A stretch of DNA of 53,978 nucleotides from Cupriavidus lacunae (GTDB lineage: Bacteria > Pseudomonadota > Gammaproteobacteria > Burkholderiales > Burkholderiaceae): NCBI RefSeq assembly GCF_003353055.1, contig NZ_QKWJ01000050.1, positions 370-54,347 of the forward strand, given 5' to 3'. Below are positions 35,829-45,295 of the stretch, piece after piece. Position numbers and translations under genes: made by a program. The notes below the pieces were generated by a model. It had not been told where the DNA came from, did not search any database, and worked only from the letters and a program-made list of their open reading frames with translations. Each line of letters starts with the position of its first letter. Positions within the stretch are counted from its first letter, which is position 1.

Positions 35829-35831
35829 CGC

Positions 35832-35869
35832 GGGGTAATCGTCCTTTTGCAGCAGATTGATACGGTCAG
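35832..35869 (+). repeat. Tn3-family terminal inverted repeat, left
   Basis: Starts with GGGG as in most Tn3-family ends and includes GATTGATACGGT near its inner side. It is 226 bases beyond the tnpA stop. Confidence 0.85.
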
Positions 35870-36868
35870 GATTAAAAAGACGTTCCAGAACAATGACTTA
35901 GTGATTCTTCGTTCCGCGCTGCACCGTCCTTTCTTTGCGGATTGATACGCGGTTAGCAGGCGCCGTCTCGCCAAAGTATGCGTGGCCAGCCTGCGAAGCT
36001 GCTGTCTTAGCTGCCGCTGCGAAGGTACTGCCGTATTTCTGCCTCGAGCCACTGCGGTGTGCCAATCTGTGGCAGATTTTGCTCTACGGCGTTTGATGTT
36101 GCAGTTATGCCATAGCCTGTCGGATTGTTGCGCCACGGCCTTGGATCAGCGCGTCAATGTAGCGCTCGACACCGAAGCTGAGAATCCCCCGGAAGTTGAT
36201 GTGCCCGGAATGCCCCGGCCCCATGCGGCGCAGCCAAGCGTCCTCGATGTTCGTGCCCCCCTTGCGAAGTCGCTCGACGACATCGTTCATGCGGTGGGTA
36301 TTCCACGCCAGAACGATGTTGGTCAGAAGCGCGTGCGCCCCCGAGATCGCCGTCAGCTCATCGCCTCGCCGTCCGCGTTCGTGTGGTACCCGGCCACCAT
36401 GGATCGCGCGCTGCGACTGGTGCACCGACTCGCCTCGGCTGAGCAACGTATGGATTTCGCGGCGGAAGTCTTCAATGGTCACGTAGTCGCACAGGAAGAT
36501 GCTACGCAACAGCCGGCCGAGGTGCTCGGCAGCTTTGTGCGCCTTGTTGGTCCGGGCGGCGCTGCCCAACCGTTGCATGGCGAGCTCAGCGCTAATGCGG
36601 CCGATACGGATCGATGCCAGCACCCGTAGGAAATCGTCCCAACCCAGGCGTATGGCTCTCAAGGACAACCGCTTCGTGGTGACACGCTCGATACCTTCCG
36701 GCACTTTGAACTCTGCGGGGAGGTACAGCTTGCGCTCCGCCAGATCGCGCAGCCGCGGACATAGATCGAAACTCAAGCCCTTGGCCAAGGCCATCGCGGC
36801 GTTCGTGTTTATATGGACAAATCGCATTTTTGGCCAATCATTCGACTTCCCTCCCAATCGGCGCAGCG

Positions 36869-38914
36869 TCAGTCTGGGCCGTGCCCTGGCTCTCCCAAAT
36901 CGATCAGAAGTCGCGCGATGCGTTCGGCGATGGAAAGATGCCGTTCTCGTTCCTTGGGCCAACCGCGAGCCTGTGCATCCGTAGCCAGCGTCAGTTCTAG
37001 CTTCCGTCGCTCGCGCAGTCGTGGCACATATGCCGGGGTCGTCACGAACTTGGCGCACGTCAAGTACATATCGCATTCGCACGGCCCCTCGGCCGGTAAC
37101 CGCAAGCAGTGACCGAGTTCCAGTTCGGTCTTGAAGAAATTGCACTTTAGCCAGTCTACGGAAGACCTCGGCAAGGCACCGCTGCGGAGTTGCTCCGCCG
37201 CGGGACCTGCAAGGATCGCCCCGGGTTCCAGAACGGACTTGTAGTCGCGCAACACCTCGCGATCACTGATCTGTGCATAGACAAGCGACATCGATGCACT
37301 GCGATGCCCCAGTATGCTCATGATCGTATGCAGCTTCGCTCCGCGTTCGGCCAGTTGCGTACCGACCGTGTGACGGAAGCGATGAGGACTAATGGTCCGA
37401 CGCCCATTCTCGTCGACAGTGCCGGCGACTTCGCAGGCGCGTTTCAACGAAGCCTGGAAGAGGTATGCGCATGAGAGCAGTCTGCCGTGTGCCATGAACA
37501 CGTATCGCGTTGGCGTTCCCGTCAGTTCATCGGTCAGTGCACGCTCGCGTCCCTGAGTCCGTGCTGCGATCAACTTCCTCAGTTCAATTGCCGCTTCCTC
37601 ATGCAACGGCACGACGCGTTCCCGGTAGGTCTTGCCCGCTGGCAGGCGCAGACGGGCCGTGCCGTCAAGATAGCTATCAAGGCAATCAACGGACAGTCGC
37701 TGGATCTCTCCCTTTCTAGCCCCGGTCCATCGAGCGATGAGCAACGCAGTACGTTGATACGGACACTCCAGATTTCCGACGGCAACCATCAGACGCGCAA
37801 GCTCATCTGCTGGAATGAATCGTGGAACTCGTACTGGCATCTTTGGCAGATCCCCGATGCCGAGCAACGGTCGCCCCGGTGTGTCATCCCACTCCCACGC
37901 GGCTGTGTTACGAAAGAATTGTGACAGCGCGGAAACATGCGCGCGTCGAGCCAGTGTGCCCAAGGGCTGCCCCGTTCGCGGGCTCGGCTGCGTCGATAAT
38001 GCCACCAGATATTCCAGGACATCGTCTCGCGTGACCTGCGCAAAGCTCTCCACCGCCGGCCGCTCATTGTTCAGCCACACCATAAATCGATATAGCGCGA
38101 GCTCGAACTTCTGCACGCTTAGCGGACGATCCGTCGCGTTACGCGCCACGAGCCAGCGGTCCACCACGTCCTGCATGCGCGGCACAATGGGCTTTCGTTC
38201 CTTAATGCTGCGCATGAACTTCTTCGGCTGTGCATCCAGTTGTTCTCGATGGAACAGCAGCAACTCAAGCTGATTCACACGCAATGTCCAGCTCTTGCGA
38301 AACGCCTCGAAGTTGCCTGAGGCGCTCGGATAGAACTCGTGCAGGTCGCGACTGGCAAGGAACGCCGCTATCCCTGCGCGAAGTCCGTGCACATGCTCAC
38401 CGCCGAACGTGGAGGCGTCGATGCACCCGGTGTGCAATATCACCCGGCTCACGGTCCAGCGCAACGTCGCGTCGATCCCAAACTTGCCAAAACCCAGTCG
38501 CTGGGCATCACTCCGAAGGGCGTCGATGCCCAGTTCCAGCCCCATTTCTCGCGCCATCTCTGGAACGTACAGTGGGCTGCTGGCGAAGAGCCATGGATAG
38601 TCGAACTGCAACAAGCCGCGAAGCCCCAGGAACAGAAGAAACGGCCGTCCGGTGTGGGAAATTTCGGCATCAAGCCCATACTGCTTTCTCGCAGGCACAC
38701 TGCCGACACGGACGGCAAGGGGCTCCGCAAACCAGGCTCGAAGGTCTGGCCAGCGACGTACGAAGCGGCGCATATCATTAAGCCTGCGGCAGCATCGGGT
38801 GGGAGACCCGGGCAGCGCATTGGCAAACTCTGCATATTCAGACTCGGAGCAATACGAACAAGCTCGATGTGGTGTATCGAGCGGTTTCGCTGCAACGTTT
38901 GTTGGTCGCGGCAT
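36869..38914 (-). CDS. Large tyrosine recombinase, TnpB-of-Tn554-like
   Basis: A 681-residue site-specific recombinase. The C-terminal catalytic domain has Arg in LLIARWTGARKGEIQRL, His-x-x-Arg in ISPHRFRHTVGTQLAERG, the second His in SILGHRS and the nucleophile Tyr in SLVYAQISD. The N-terminal about 270 residues are an extra domain, and a Cys cluster (CECDMYLTC) near residue 610 follows the catalytic region. It works with the upstream recombinase on the same element. A fragment of a close relative lies at 0.74-1.01 kb, so such elements entered this DNA at least twice. Confidence 0.85.
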   Translation of the reverse strand: MPRPTNVAAKPLDTPHRACSYCSESEYAEFANALPGSPTRCCRRLNDMRRFVRRWPDLRAWFAEPLAVRVGSVPARKQYGLDAEISHTGRPFLLFLGLRGLLQFDYPWLFASSPLYVPEMAREMGLELGIDALRSDAQRLGFGKFGIDATLRWTVSRVILHTGCIDASTFGGEHVHGLRAGIAAFLASRDLHEFYPSASGNFEAFRKSWTLRVNQLELLLFHREQLDAQPKKFMRSIKERKPIVPRMQDVVDRWLVARNATDRPLSVQKFELALYRFMVWLNNERPAVESFAQVTRDDVLEYLVALSTQPSPRTGQPLGTLARRAHVSALSQFFRNTAAWEWDDTPGRPLLGIGDLPKMPVRVPRFIPADELARLMVAVGNLECPYQRTALLIARWTGARKGEIQRLSVDCLDSYLDGTARLRLPAGKTYRERVVPLHEEAAIELRKLIAARTQGRERALTDELTGTPTRYVFMAHGRLLSCAYLFQASLKRACEVAGTVDENGRRTISPHRFRHTVGTQLAERGAKLHTIMSILGHRSASMSLVYAQISDREVLRDYKSVLEPGAILAGPAAEQLRSGALPRSSVDWLKCNFFKTELELGHCLRLPAEGPCECDMYLTCAKFVTTPAYVPRLRERRKLELTLATDAQARGWPKERERHLSIAERIARLLIDLGEPGHGPD

Positions 38915-38931
38915 CGATCATCCTAGATCGC

Positions 38932-40101
38932 TCAGGTGGTCACCGGAACGCCGCTCACCGGTTCGACATCATCAAGGCCCAGCGCTTGTCGATAATCGGC
39001 GACGACCTGTCGATCGGAGATGCGGGTGTAGATGCGCGTCGACTCTGGGGATGCATGGCCGAGCCGCTTCTGGAGCGTCAGCTCACGCATCCCCGCCTCC
39101 CACATACGGGTGGCATGGGTGTGGCGCAGGCTGTGCGGCGTTACCCATGGCTCCCGAATTTTGGCTCGCTCACAGGCCCTGATAAACAGCTTGAACAAGG
39201 CAGGATAGCCGGGTGGTTCGAGCCGGCGTCTCCCGGCGCCACCGATGAGAAATACGAAGGGACTGTCTCCGTCGTTCGGCCTTTCGGTCATGACGTACAT
39301 GTTCACAATTTCCAGCGTGGTGGGATCGTGCAGATCAACAACGCGTTCGAAGCGAGACTTAGCCCGTACGCCCTTCGGATGATCATTGCGATATCGCACC
39401 ATGACGCGACGCTGGCCGTACCGGACGTCTTCCAAATGCAGGCCCAACGCCTCTCCTGGTCGTAACCCACCATCCAGCATCAATCGCAGAATTGCCCGGT
39501 CACGTTGGCAATGAAGCTCCCCGAAAAGCGCGTCGATCTGTTCATCGGACATCGGGCGAGGCAACCGGTCCACGGTCTTTACGGACACCCGCCTGCGCAA
39601 CGGCCTTTGACGGCTCGCGCCGTCCATGAAAGGTCGATGCCTACTGGTCACGCGCTGCTGTTGGTGATCAAGCGTCTTCTCAAGCGGGTTAGCACTGTCC
39701 AGTTGTGCCGAGAGAATTGCGAAATCATAGAACGACGAGACGGCTGCAAGTATCCGGTTGACAGTGGCCGGGGCCAATTGCGCCATTGCCCTTCCGTCGA
39801 TCGTCAGCGCCTCGGCGATCGAACGCCGGCGAGGCGACAATGGAATCCGTAGCGATCGCAAATAGCCAAGAAGTTCGACGGTATGCCACACCCTGAACTC
39901 TTCCCACTTCAGTCGCCGTTGCGTGAGGAAGCGCCACAGGTGTTGCAGATCGTGGGCATAGGCAATCAGCGTGTTTGGCGAACAGTTTCGCGCCGCAAGG
40001 TGTCGCAGGTAGTCATTGATGACCTGGACAGGTCCGCCAGCGTCATCCAGCAGCAAGACGCTTCTTTGCCCATTGGGCAAAAGGGTGTTGCGAACGGCCA
40101 T
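38932..40101 (-). CDS. Tyrosine recombinase, TnpA-of-Tn554-like
   Basis: A 389-residue recombinase. The core-binding domain is at residues about 25-130 (LRHLAARNCSPNTLIAYAHD). The catalytic domain has Arg in LDGGLRPGEALGLHLEDV, His-x-x-Arg in TPHSLRHTHATRMWEAGM, His in KRLGHASPEST and Tyr in RIYTRISD. ATG 40101 follows AAAGGAG. It is 17 bases upstream of the larger recombinase, and both are intact, so the insert may still be mobile even though the transposon around it is dead. Confidence 0.85.
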   Translation of the reverse strand: MAVRNTLLPNGQRSVLLLDDAGGPVQVINDYLRHLAARNCSPNTLIAYAHDLQHLWRFLTQRRLKWEEFRVWHTVELLGYLRSLRIPLSPRRRSIAEALTIDGRAMAQLAPATVNRILAAVSSFYDFAILSAQLDSANPLEKTLDHQQQRVTSRHRPFMDGASRQRPLRRRVSVKTVDRLPRPMSDEQIDALFGELHCQRDRAILRLMLDGGLRPGEALGLHLEDVRYGQRRVMVRYRNDHPKGVRAKSRFERVVDLHDPTTLEIVNMYVMTERPNDGDSPFVFLIGGAGRRRLEPPGYPALFKLFIRACERAKIREPWVTPHSLRHTHATRMWEAGMRELTLQKRLGHASPESTRIYTRISDRQVVADYRQALGLDDVEPVSGVPVTT

Positions 40102-40200
40102 GGCAGGCTCCTTTCGAAGCACTGGTTAGCTCCCGACCATGGACAAGGCATCGGCACATAACGCAGGAGCCCCCCTGGTTCGCCGTTTGTCGGTCGGTAG

Positions 40201-40263
40201 TGTCGCCAGGCTGGCAGGCCCGCTTCGGGCTACGCCCTGCGCAGCCCTGCCAGCCTGGCGACA
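40201..40263. repeat. Perfect hairpin with a shared loop motif, copy 2
   Basis: Arms of 18 bases (TGTCGCCAGGCTGGCAGG at 40,201-40,218 and its complement at 40,246-40,263) enclose a 27-base loop. On the minus strand the loop contains AGGGCGTAGCCCGAAGCGG (40,220-40,238), the motif of the hairpin at 30.6 kb. It lies about 60 bases from the inferred upstream end of the two-recombinase element and about 100 bases before its first gene. Confidence 0.8.
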
Positions 40264-42674
40264 TGTCTTTCCTTATCTATATGCCTTACCTATGGCGGAA
40301 TGATGACAATGTCCACGTAACAATAAAGCCGTGCGTGTCCACTGCCAGTAACGACAGGCGGATATGGTCCTCGCTGCGGTTGTGCTGCTCTACGCCCTCG
40401 ATGGCCACCCCAGCCTGACGCTCGTTCAAGATAATCGGTTGGTCATAGACGATGCCCCACTTGTCGAGCACGTGGGCGTAGATGCCGGTCGCGTAGGTGC
40501 GTCGACGTGGATCAACACGGGCAATCCACAGATGTCGCGATACGTCTAGTGACATCATGTCGGCCGATGCCTTTTTTCCGGTGCCCCAGTGCGTGGCTAA
40601 TGGGATCTTTCCTTGAAATTCAGCTACCACCTCGTTGGCCCGGCGCAAACGGCCATGGGTCTCCAGCCCCCGCATGGCAAGTGACACCTGGGCGGTGTCG
40701 ATGCCGGGAATCATCGCAGCGATGCCCTTGGCATCGATCTCGGTGCCATGGGCGAGCAAGGCCGCATAGGTCGACAGCAGTTCGGCCACGGACTTCGCCC
40801 GGTGCCCGAGCAGCACCTCGCTAAAATTGGTCGAGGCGTCGACCTCCAGCAATAGGTCTGGGAACTGCACATCGCCGATTGTCTTGTAGATCAAGTCGCG
40901 CGTGCGGCGCGGCTCATCGTCTTGCTCCAGCGCCACAATCGCCGGCAGGTGAAGCATGCCATCGTCTCCAATTTCGATCTTGCCTTTAGCAGAGGCCTCG
41001 GCCACCGCAGCCACACCAGCACGAAGCGTATCCAGTAGCTGTTCGATGAAGGTATCAGCCGCGGCTGGCAGGCCCAATAGCCCGAGATACTTGACACGGT
41101 CGCGCTCCCACTCCTTGGCAGGGATGAGCATTTGGTCGCCATCACCAAAGCGCATCGAGTGGTCAATCCATACGCTGCCCCGACGCAGGCTATTTCGCAG
41201 CGACATCATCGTGCAGGCAGAGAAGGCCTGATAGCCGCGCTTTGGGTCAGGATCATGGACGAGGTCATGCCACGCCGTGCCAACGCCGGTCACGATAAAG
41301 TCTTCTGGCAGAGCATTGAGCTTCCTTGTCTGCAGGTCGCGCCACGCCTCGAGGTTCGCAAAGCCGGGATCGTCCTCCCTGCCGCCGAATTCCAGGCTTT
41401 CCAGGCCCGCCAGCAGAGCGTGAATCCGCTGATGGTCACCGGTCAGCGCCGCGCGCACGTGTGACGCAAAGCTCGAATGCGCCGCGTCGGTGACGACGGC
41501 CAGGTGCTTCAGGGCTTCATCCACTCGCTACTCGGTCGACTTGCTCTTGTCTTGCAGGACGGCCTTGGCCTTGAGCGCCTGCTGCCTGTCTTCCATGGCG
41601 GAGCGGGTGTGCGTCGACTGCGCTGTGCTGGCCGCGCGTCGAAACAAATCCTGGCTGCGTCGGATGGTCTGGTGCATCGCGATATCGGTGAGTTCCAGCA
41701 AACTCATCCGTAGAAAACACACCAGTTCAAGCGCCTGGGTGCTCTCCTTCAGTGTTTTGGTCTTGGCCGGACGCCTTGCTTGCACTTTCTGCGCATAGGC
41801 ACGCAGTTTGGGCAACGCGATGTCATCCAGATTCCACTCGTGCACAGCGAGGGCCTTCAGGTAACGGATCTTGTCCAGCGTTTCAGCGAGGTTCTTGGGG
41901 CCGTTGCGCCTGGAAGGCGCCTTGATCCACTCGAGGTGCGTTGCAGAGCCGTCAGCCCGTGGACTGCCGACGGATTTCATGCATTGCTGCAGCGTGGCCG
42001 CCGGCACTGCGCGGTTGACCGCTGCGAGCATTTGCGCCTCGTAGCCGGAAAATGCATGCCGTGCCATGTCGGTGATCTGGCGCTGGCCGGGAATGAGGCG
42101 GCAGCGATCGTAGAGCCACCGCTGAGCGGTGGCGATAAGTTCATCCACGTCTGCCGCTGCGGCAGCTTGCACGCGGAGCATTTCCAGCAAAGCGGCCTGA
42201 GTGGTGACATCGAACGGCTTGATGCCAAGGTGCTCCTTGACCCATTGCTGATGCTCGTACAACGTCGGGCGTCGTTGGTACAGCGTCTTCAGGCTGGCAA
42301 TCGACAGTAGCGGCGCGGAGAAAGCTTCGCACACGTACTGAAGGAGATTTCGCGGAACGGCAGCAAACCGGTCTAACGGCCCACCGAAGGCCCGGAGGCA
42401 AACGAGTTGTAGGCCGACCGCGGCGAATCTGTCGGCCCGAAACCGCTCCCGTATTGCCGCGATGTCAGCACTGGTGAGCTGAAAAAACTGCTGCAGGTCA
42501 AATTCTGTCAAGCGGGCAGGCAACTCTTCCCTGCCAACGTAGCGATACGCAAATGCCGACATCTGCACTTTTCTGGGTGTCGTTCGGGACAAAACTGTAC
42601 GACAAGTGCTCAGATGGCCGCAATGTCAAGCGAATAAGCAGCAGCCCCGTCAACAAAGAACTCGGGACCGATTA

Positions 42675-42712
42675 ATAACCGTATCAATCTGCAGGAAAAG
42701 GACGATTACCCC
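42675..42712 (-). repeat. Tn3-family terminal inverted repeat, right
   Basis: Reads inward on the minus strand from 42,712. It differs from the left repeat at two positions in the first 35 (G to C and A to T at positions 18 and 20). It lies about 80 bases upstream of the tnpA start, so the tnpA promoter is in or next to it. Confidence 0.85.
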
Positions 42713-42717
42713 ATCTC

Positions 42718-42831
42718 GAGGGAATCAACCTGCGGGGCACTTTTGAGTTTCCCATCGCGCGCTATGCGCATCGGCTCATGCCCACCTCGGCGTTCCAGTC
42801 CGACTCATCTTCGCAGTGGCGTACGGCGTAA
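42718..42831 (+). pseudogene. Unidentified C-terminal fragment next to the Tn3 end
   Basis: An open frame from the transposon end to TAA at 42,829-42,831 reads EGINLRGTFEFPIARYAHRL and MPTSAFQSD. It has the look of a real protein tail cut by the transposon, but I cannot name the family. No matching 5' part is seen on the other side of the transposon. Confidence 0.35.
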
Positions 42832-43324
42832 CCGTTTTTGCTTTGAAAGCGGCTCAGAGGGCTGCACCAAAGAACTGATACCTCTGGGTCCGCAATAGTC
42901 ACACCGGCGACATGCATCCCCTGACCGCCGAGCGCTTGCCGTCATCCGCTCGTCGGCTCCGACTCGGCTTTTCGGAGGCTGACCGCCCTTCCCTACTGCC
43001 ACGCCCATGCTACAGATCGGTATCTGTGGATGCGGAAAATGGACCAGTCAGCAAGTGATTGATTTTATGGGGATATCTTCTGGGCATCGGCCGGAAACCC
43101 GCATGAATGCTTGGGGTGCTAACCCGGTAAATTGCATCGAAAACAAAGGGATACCCAATGGGAAGCAGCCGCGCGGTAATCGTGGCCACTTCAGTCTCGG
43201 AATCTAAAGCCTCGACAATTAAATGAGAAGCGAGTCAGCGGATTTCATCGGAGCCAGCAGCGCATCAGTCTGCAGAAAGGCCAAATGTAGTTGCTTACGT
43301 TTGCTCGGGCTGCGCTGAGGTACA
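42832..43324. other. Gap without a recognised gene
   Basis: About 490 bases between the transposon flank and the hairpin that follows the esterase gene. Frames at 42,805-43,008 (minus) and 43,007-43,207 (plus) have no family match. GC content appears lower around 43,050-43,220 than in the neighbouring genes. Confidence 0.4.
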
Positions 43325-43350
43325 CGCCGGTGCGTGTGAACGCACCGGCG
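43325..43350 (-). terminator. Hairpin after the esterase gene
   Basis: Perfect 11-base arms CGCCGGTGCGT / ACGCACCGGCG around a 4-base loop lie 70 bases past the last stop of the minus-strand operon. There is no T run, so its strength is uncertain, but the position fits the end of the transcript. Confidence 0.55.
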
Positions 43351-43420
43351 ATAGACGGCTTCTTCAAGGGGCCTCTCCAGTGAGGGGACGAAAAGTAGAC
43401 CGTCGTTGTTACCACGGCTG

Positions 43421-45106
43421 CTACAGCGTCACGCAGGTGAAGTTGGCCGCGTCATTTGGCGAGGCGCCCGAAGCACCGGTAAACTTCGGCCATGCCGGGT
43501 ATTGGCACATCGGCCGAGTACGGCCCGCTGTTGCGCCGGTGGTGTTGCCGTCCACAGCAGTGAGCGTTCCGGGCGCCTGACCATGCTCAACCCAGTTGTC
43601 GAGAAGTCCGAGGCCGTCGTACTTGGCGTTGAAGGTGCCGAAGCCGTGGCCCAGGCCCGGAACAATATAGAATCGCACGAAGGAGTCCATCGCCGCCTGA
43701 CCCTGGATGGCTTTGTGATACCCGTAGTACGCCTCCGTGTTGTGCGGCGAGATCAAATCGTCAATCGTTCCATGCACCAGGATCAGTTTGCCACCTCGAT
43801 CGCGGAACGGCGCGAGGTCCACATTAGAGACGTCCATGATCGTGCCCACTTCCTGCGTCCGCGCTTGCCACTGCAACGGATCGAAGGTCAGCGGATCAAG
43901 ACTTGGATTGCGCGTAATGATGTACTGGGTCGTAGCCGCACCCGCCCTGTACTCGAGCGCGTCCAATGCGGCGGAGGGCGGGTTAGTGGGTACCGGCCGC
44001 GTCCCGAACGTCGACTGACCGGCATACCGCGCGCCTTCAAGCAAAGCCCAACGGGGATACTCGCTCATACCCGCGATAGGGAAGCCCGGGCGGTACGGTG
44101 AGGCGATTTTGTCAACGGCATCGATCTGAGCATCGGACAGGCACGTGTCGCCAGTGTCAGTGCCACCGAGACAGCGCAACGTGCTACGTACCGTAGTGAT
44201 ATTGAATGCAGCGTTGCAGCCCGCCACATTGCTGATGATGCCGTCACTAACTCCGTCGAGACCGTCGCACGCGGCATAGACGGAGTCGGTGAGCAACTTG
44301 GTTTTGGTGGCATTCATCCAACCGGTGCCGCCGTTGGCATACAGGGCCTTGCCAAGATTGAGCGCGCCGAGGTGAAGCATCGTCACGTTGTAGGCCGGGT
44401 AGTTGGCAACCACGCCGTCGTAGTCAGCACCGTAGCGCGCCGCGGCATCCAGCGCCTCGTGCCCTCCCTGTGAGCCGCCGATGAAGTAGAAGCGCTTTGG
44501 CGTCGTGCCATAACGAGCCTTGACGATGATCATGGCCACGTCATGTGTCTTTTTGACTGACTGCTTGCCGTAGTTGAGCAGCGCCTCGTCGTTGAGACCA
44601 AACGTTCCATCAAATCCAGGGCCACCCTTGTGCCCCCCATCGCTGCCCAGCGTGACATAACCCTGCTTCAGCGGCATGGTTACGGTGGCAGGTTGCAGAG
44701 CAAAAGGATTAAGCCCCGTGACGAGCGAACCGTCATAGCCGCCGCCTCCAAGCTGCAACGCCTTGTTGTTCCACGCGGTTGGGAGATTGACCTGATACTC
44801 CATGGTCGGCGCGTCGGCACTTACCGGAAGAATCTGCCCCTTCACTGCGCAGTATTCGCCGTTGGAGTTGCCGTCCGCGGATGCGTCGACGAGTGTGGCG
44901 TTTTGCACCAAAGCGCCAGAAGTGGGCAAACCGATCGACGCCGCCGGGATTGTCATGCCAACCAAGGCGCTGCAGGCGTCTTGCGGCGTCTTAGGCGATG
45001 CCGGCTGAGAAGTAGTAGGTGTAGGGCTGTCAGAGCCCCCACCGCAACCGGCAATGAGGGCGACCAGGACGGTACCCCCAACAGCGGCAACGCGTATTTT
45101 CGTCAT
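43421..45106 (-). CDS. Tannase/feruloyl esterase-family hydrolase, lipoprotein
   Basis: A 561-residue esterase of the tannase family, which also includes MHETase-like and feruloyl esterases. The N-terminus ends LVALIAGCGGG, a lipobox, so the protein is probably membrane-anchored outside the cytoplasm. YFIGGSQGGHEALDAAARYG has the Ser nucleophile, HGTIDDLISP the Asp, and IVPGLGHGFGTF the His. Paired Cys (YAACDGLDG and TCLSD) flank the lid region. The start at 45106 follows GGAGA. It would release an aromatic acid from an ester before uptake. Last gene of the operon. Confidence 0.88.
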   Translation of the reverse strand: MTKIRVAAVGGTVLVALIAGCGGGSDSPTPTTSQPASPKTPQDACSALVGMTIPAASIGLPTSGALVQNATLVDASADGNSNGEYCAVKGQILPVSADAPTMEYQVNLPTAWNNKALQLGGGGYDGSLVTGLNPFALQPATVTMPLKQGYVTLGSDGGHKGGPGFDGTFGLNDEALLNYGKQSVKKTHDVAMIIVKARYGTTPKRFYFIGGSQGGHEALDAAARYGADYDGVVANYPAYNVTMLHLGALNLGKALYANGGTGWMNATKTKLLTDSVYAACDGLDGVSDGIISNVAGCNAAFNITTVRSTLRCLGGTDTGDTCLSDAQIDAVDKIASPYRPGFPIAGMSEYPRWALLEGARYAGQSTFGTRPVPTNPPSAALDALEYRAGAATTQYIITRNPSLDPLTFDPLQWQARTQEVGTIMDVSNVDLAPFRDRGGKLILVHGTIDDLISPHNTEAYYGYHKAIQGQAAMDSFVRFYIVPGLGHGFGTFNAKYDGLGLLDNWVEHGQAPGTLTAVDGNTTGATAGRTRPMCQYPAWPKFTGASGASPNDAANFTCVTL

Positions 45107-45295
45107 GAGCAATGTCTCCTTGTAATGACGCGTAGGAAATTATCTTTTTCTCGGAGTCGCTATTGCGCCCTGTCGGTCCGGCACAGGTCGCCGGAGATGC
45201 CGCACAACGGTGGGCATGCCTCCTACCGAAAGCGAATCCGGGCGCTTGCTGTCGATAAACTCACGAAACCAAGCGGTTGACCTGTTTGCTTGCAC

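Larger units (their letters stand above)
36808..40323 (-). mobile_element. Two-recombinase (Tn554-like) element inserted in tnpA
   Basis: The boundaries are inferred from where the tnpA reading resumes (…GGCTTTA | insert | ACGAACGCC…). The insert carries only two tyrosine recombinase genes in the same orientation (389 and 681 residues, 17 bases apart) and a hairpin near its upstream end. No target duplication is evident, and the ends share only a short inverted TGGACA with a nearby TTTAT. Gene order and sizes recall tnpA-tnpB of Tn554 (361 and 630 residues from memory); a tnpC equivalent is missing. Confidence 0.75.
36105..42592 (-). pseudogene. tnpA: Tn3-family transposase tnpA, amber stop and split by an insertion
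   Basis: Three parts make one transposase of about 990 codons. Part 1 (42,592-41,528) starts MSRTTPRKVQMSAFAYRYVG. It ends KSTE at a TAG (41,528-41,530), after which the same frame continues RVDEALKHLAVVTDAAHSSF (part 2, to about 40,324). Part 2 ends at LLAVDTHGF, a conserved Asp-Thr-His-Gly block. After the 3.5-kb insert, part 3 (about 36,807-36,105) resumes NAAMALAKGLSFDLCPRLRD and ends with GDELTAISGAHALLTNIVLA and HINFRGILSFGVERYID. The element cannot move by itself. Confidence 0.88.
35832..42712 (-). mobile_element. Tn3-family element with nested insertion
   Basis: Terminal inverted repeats of 38 bases begin GGGGTAATCGTCCTTTT at 35,832 (inward) and, on the other strand, at 42,712; about 33 of the first 35 bases match. 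Outside lie ATCGC (left) and ATCTC (right), a 5-base target duplication with one difference. Inside is a single tnpA gene (now broken) and no resolvase or cargo of its own. Total 6,881 bases, of which about 3.5 kb is a later insertion, leaving about 3.4 kb, an IS1071-like size. Confidence 0.85.

Noticed and set aside
41528..41530. Programmed readthrough or recoding at the tnpA TAG
   Set aside because: No recoding structure is apparent, transposases of this family are normally one uninterrupted frame, and the gene is broken by an insertion anyway.
35832..42712. A resolvase-containing Tn3 transposon with TnpS/TnpT-type resolution in which the tyrosine recombinases and KfrA-like protein are native parts
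   Set aside because: The recombinase genes lie inside the tnpA reading frame and interrupt it at a conserved motif, and kfrA lies outside the terminal repeat. They are therefore not the element's own resolution genes.
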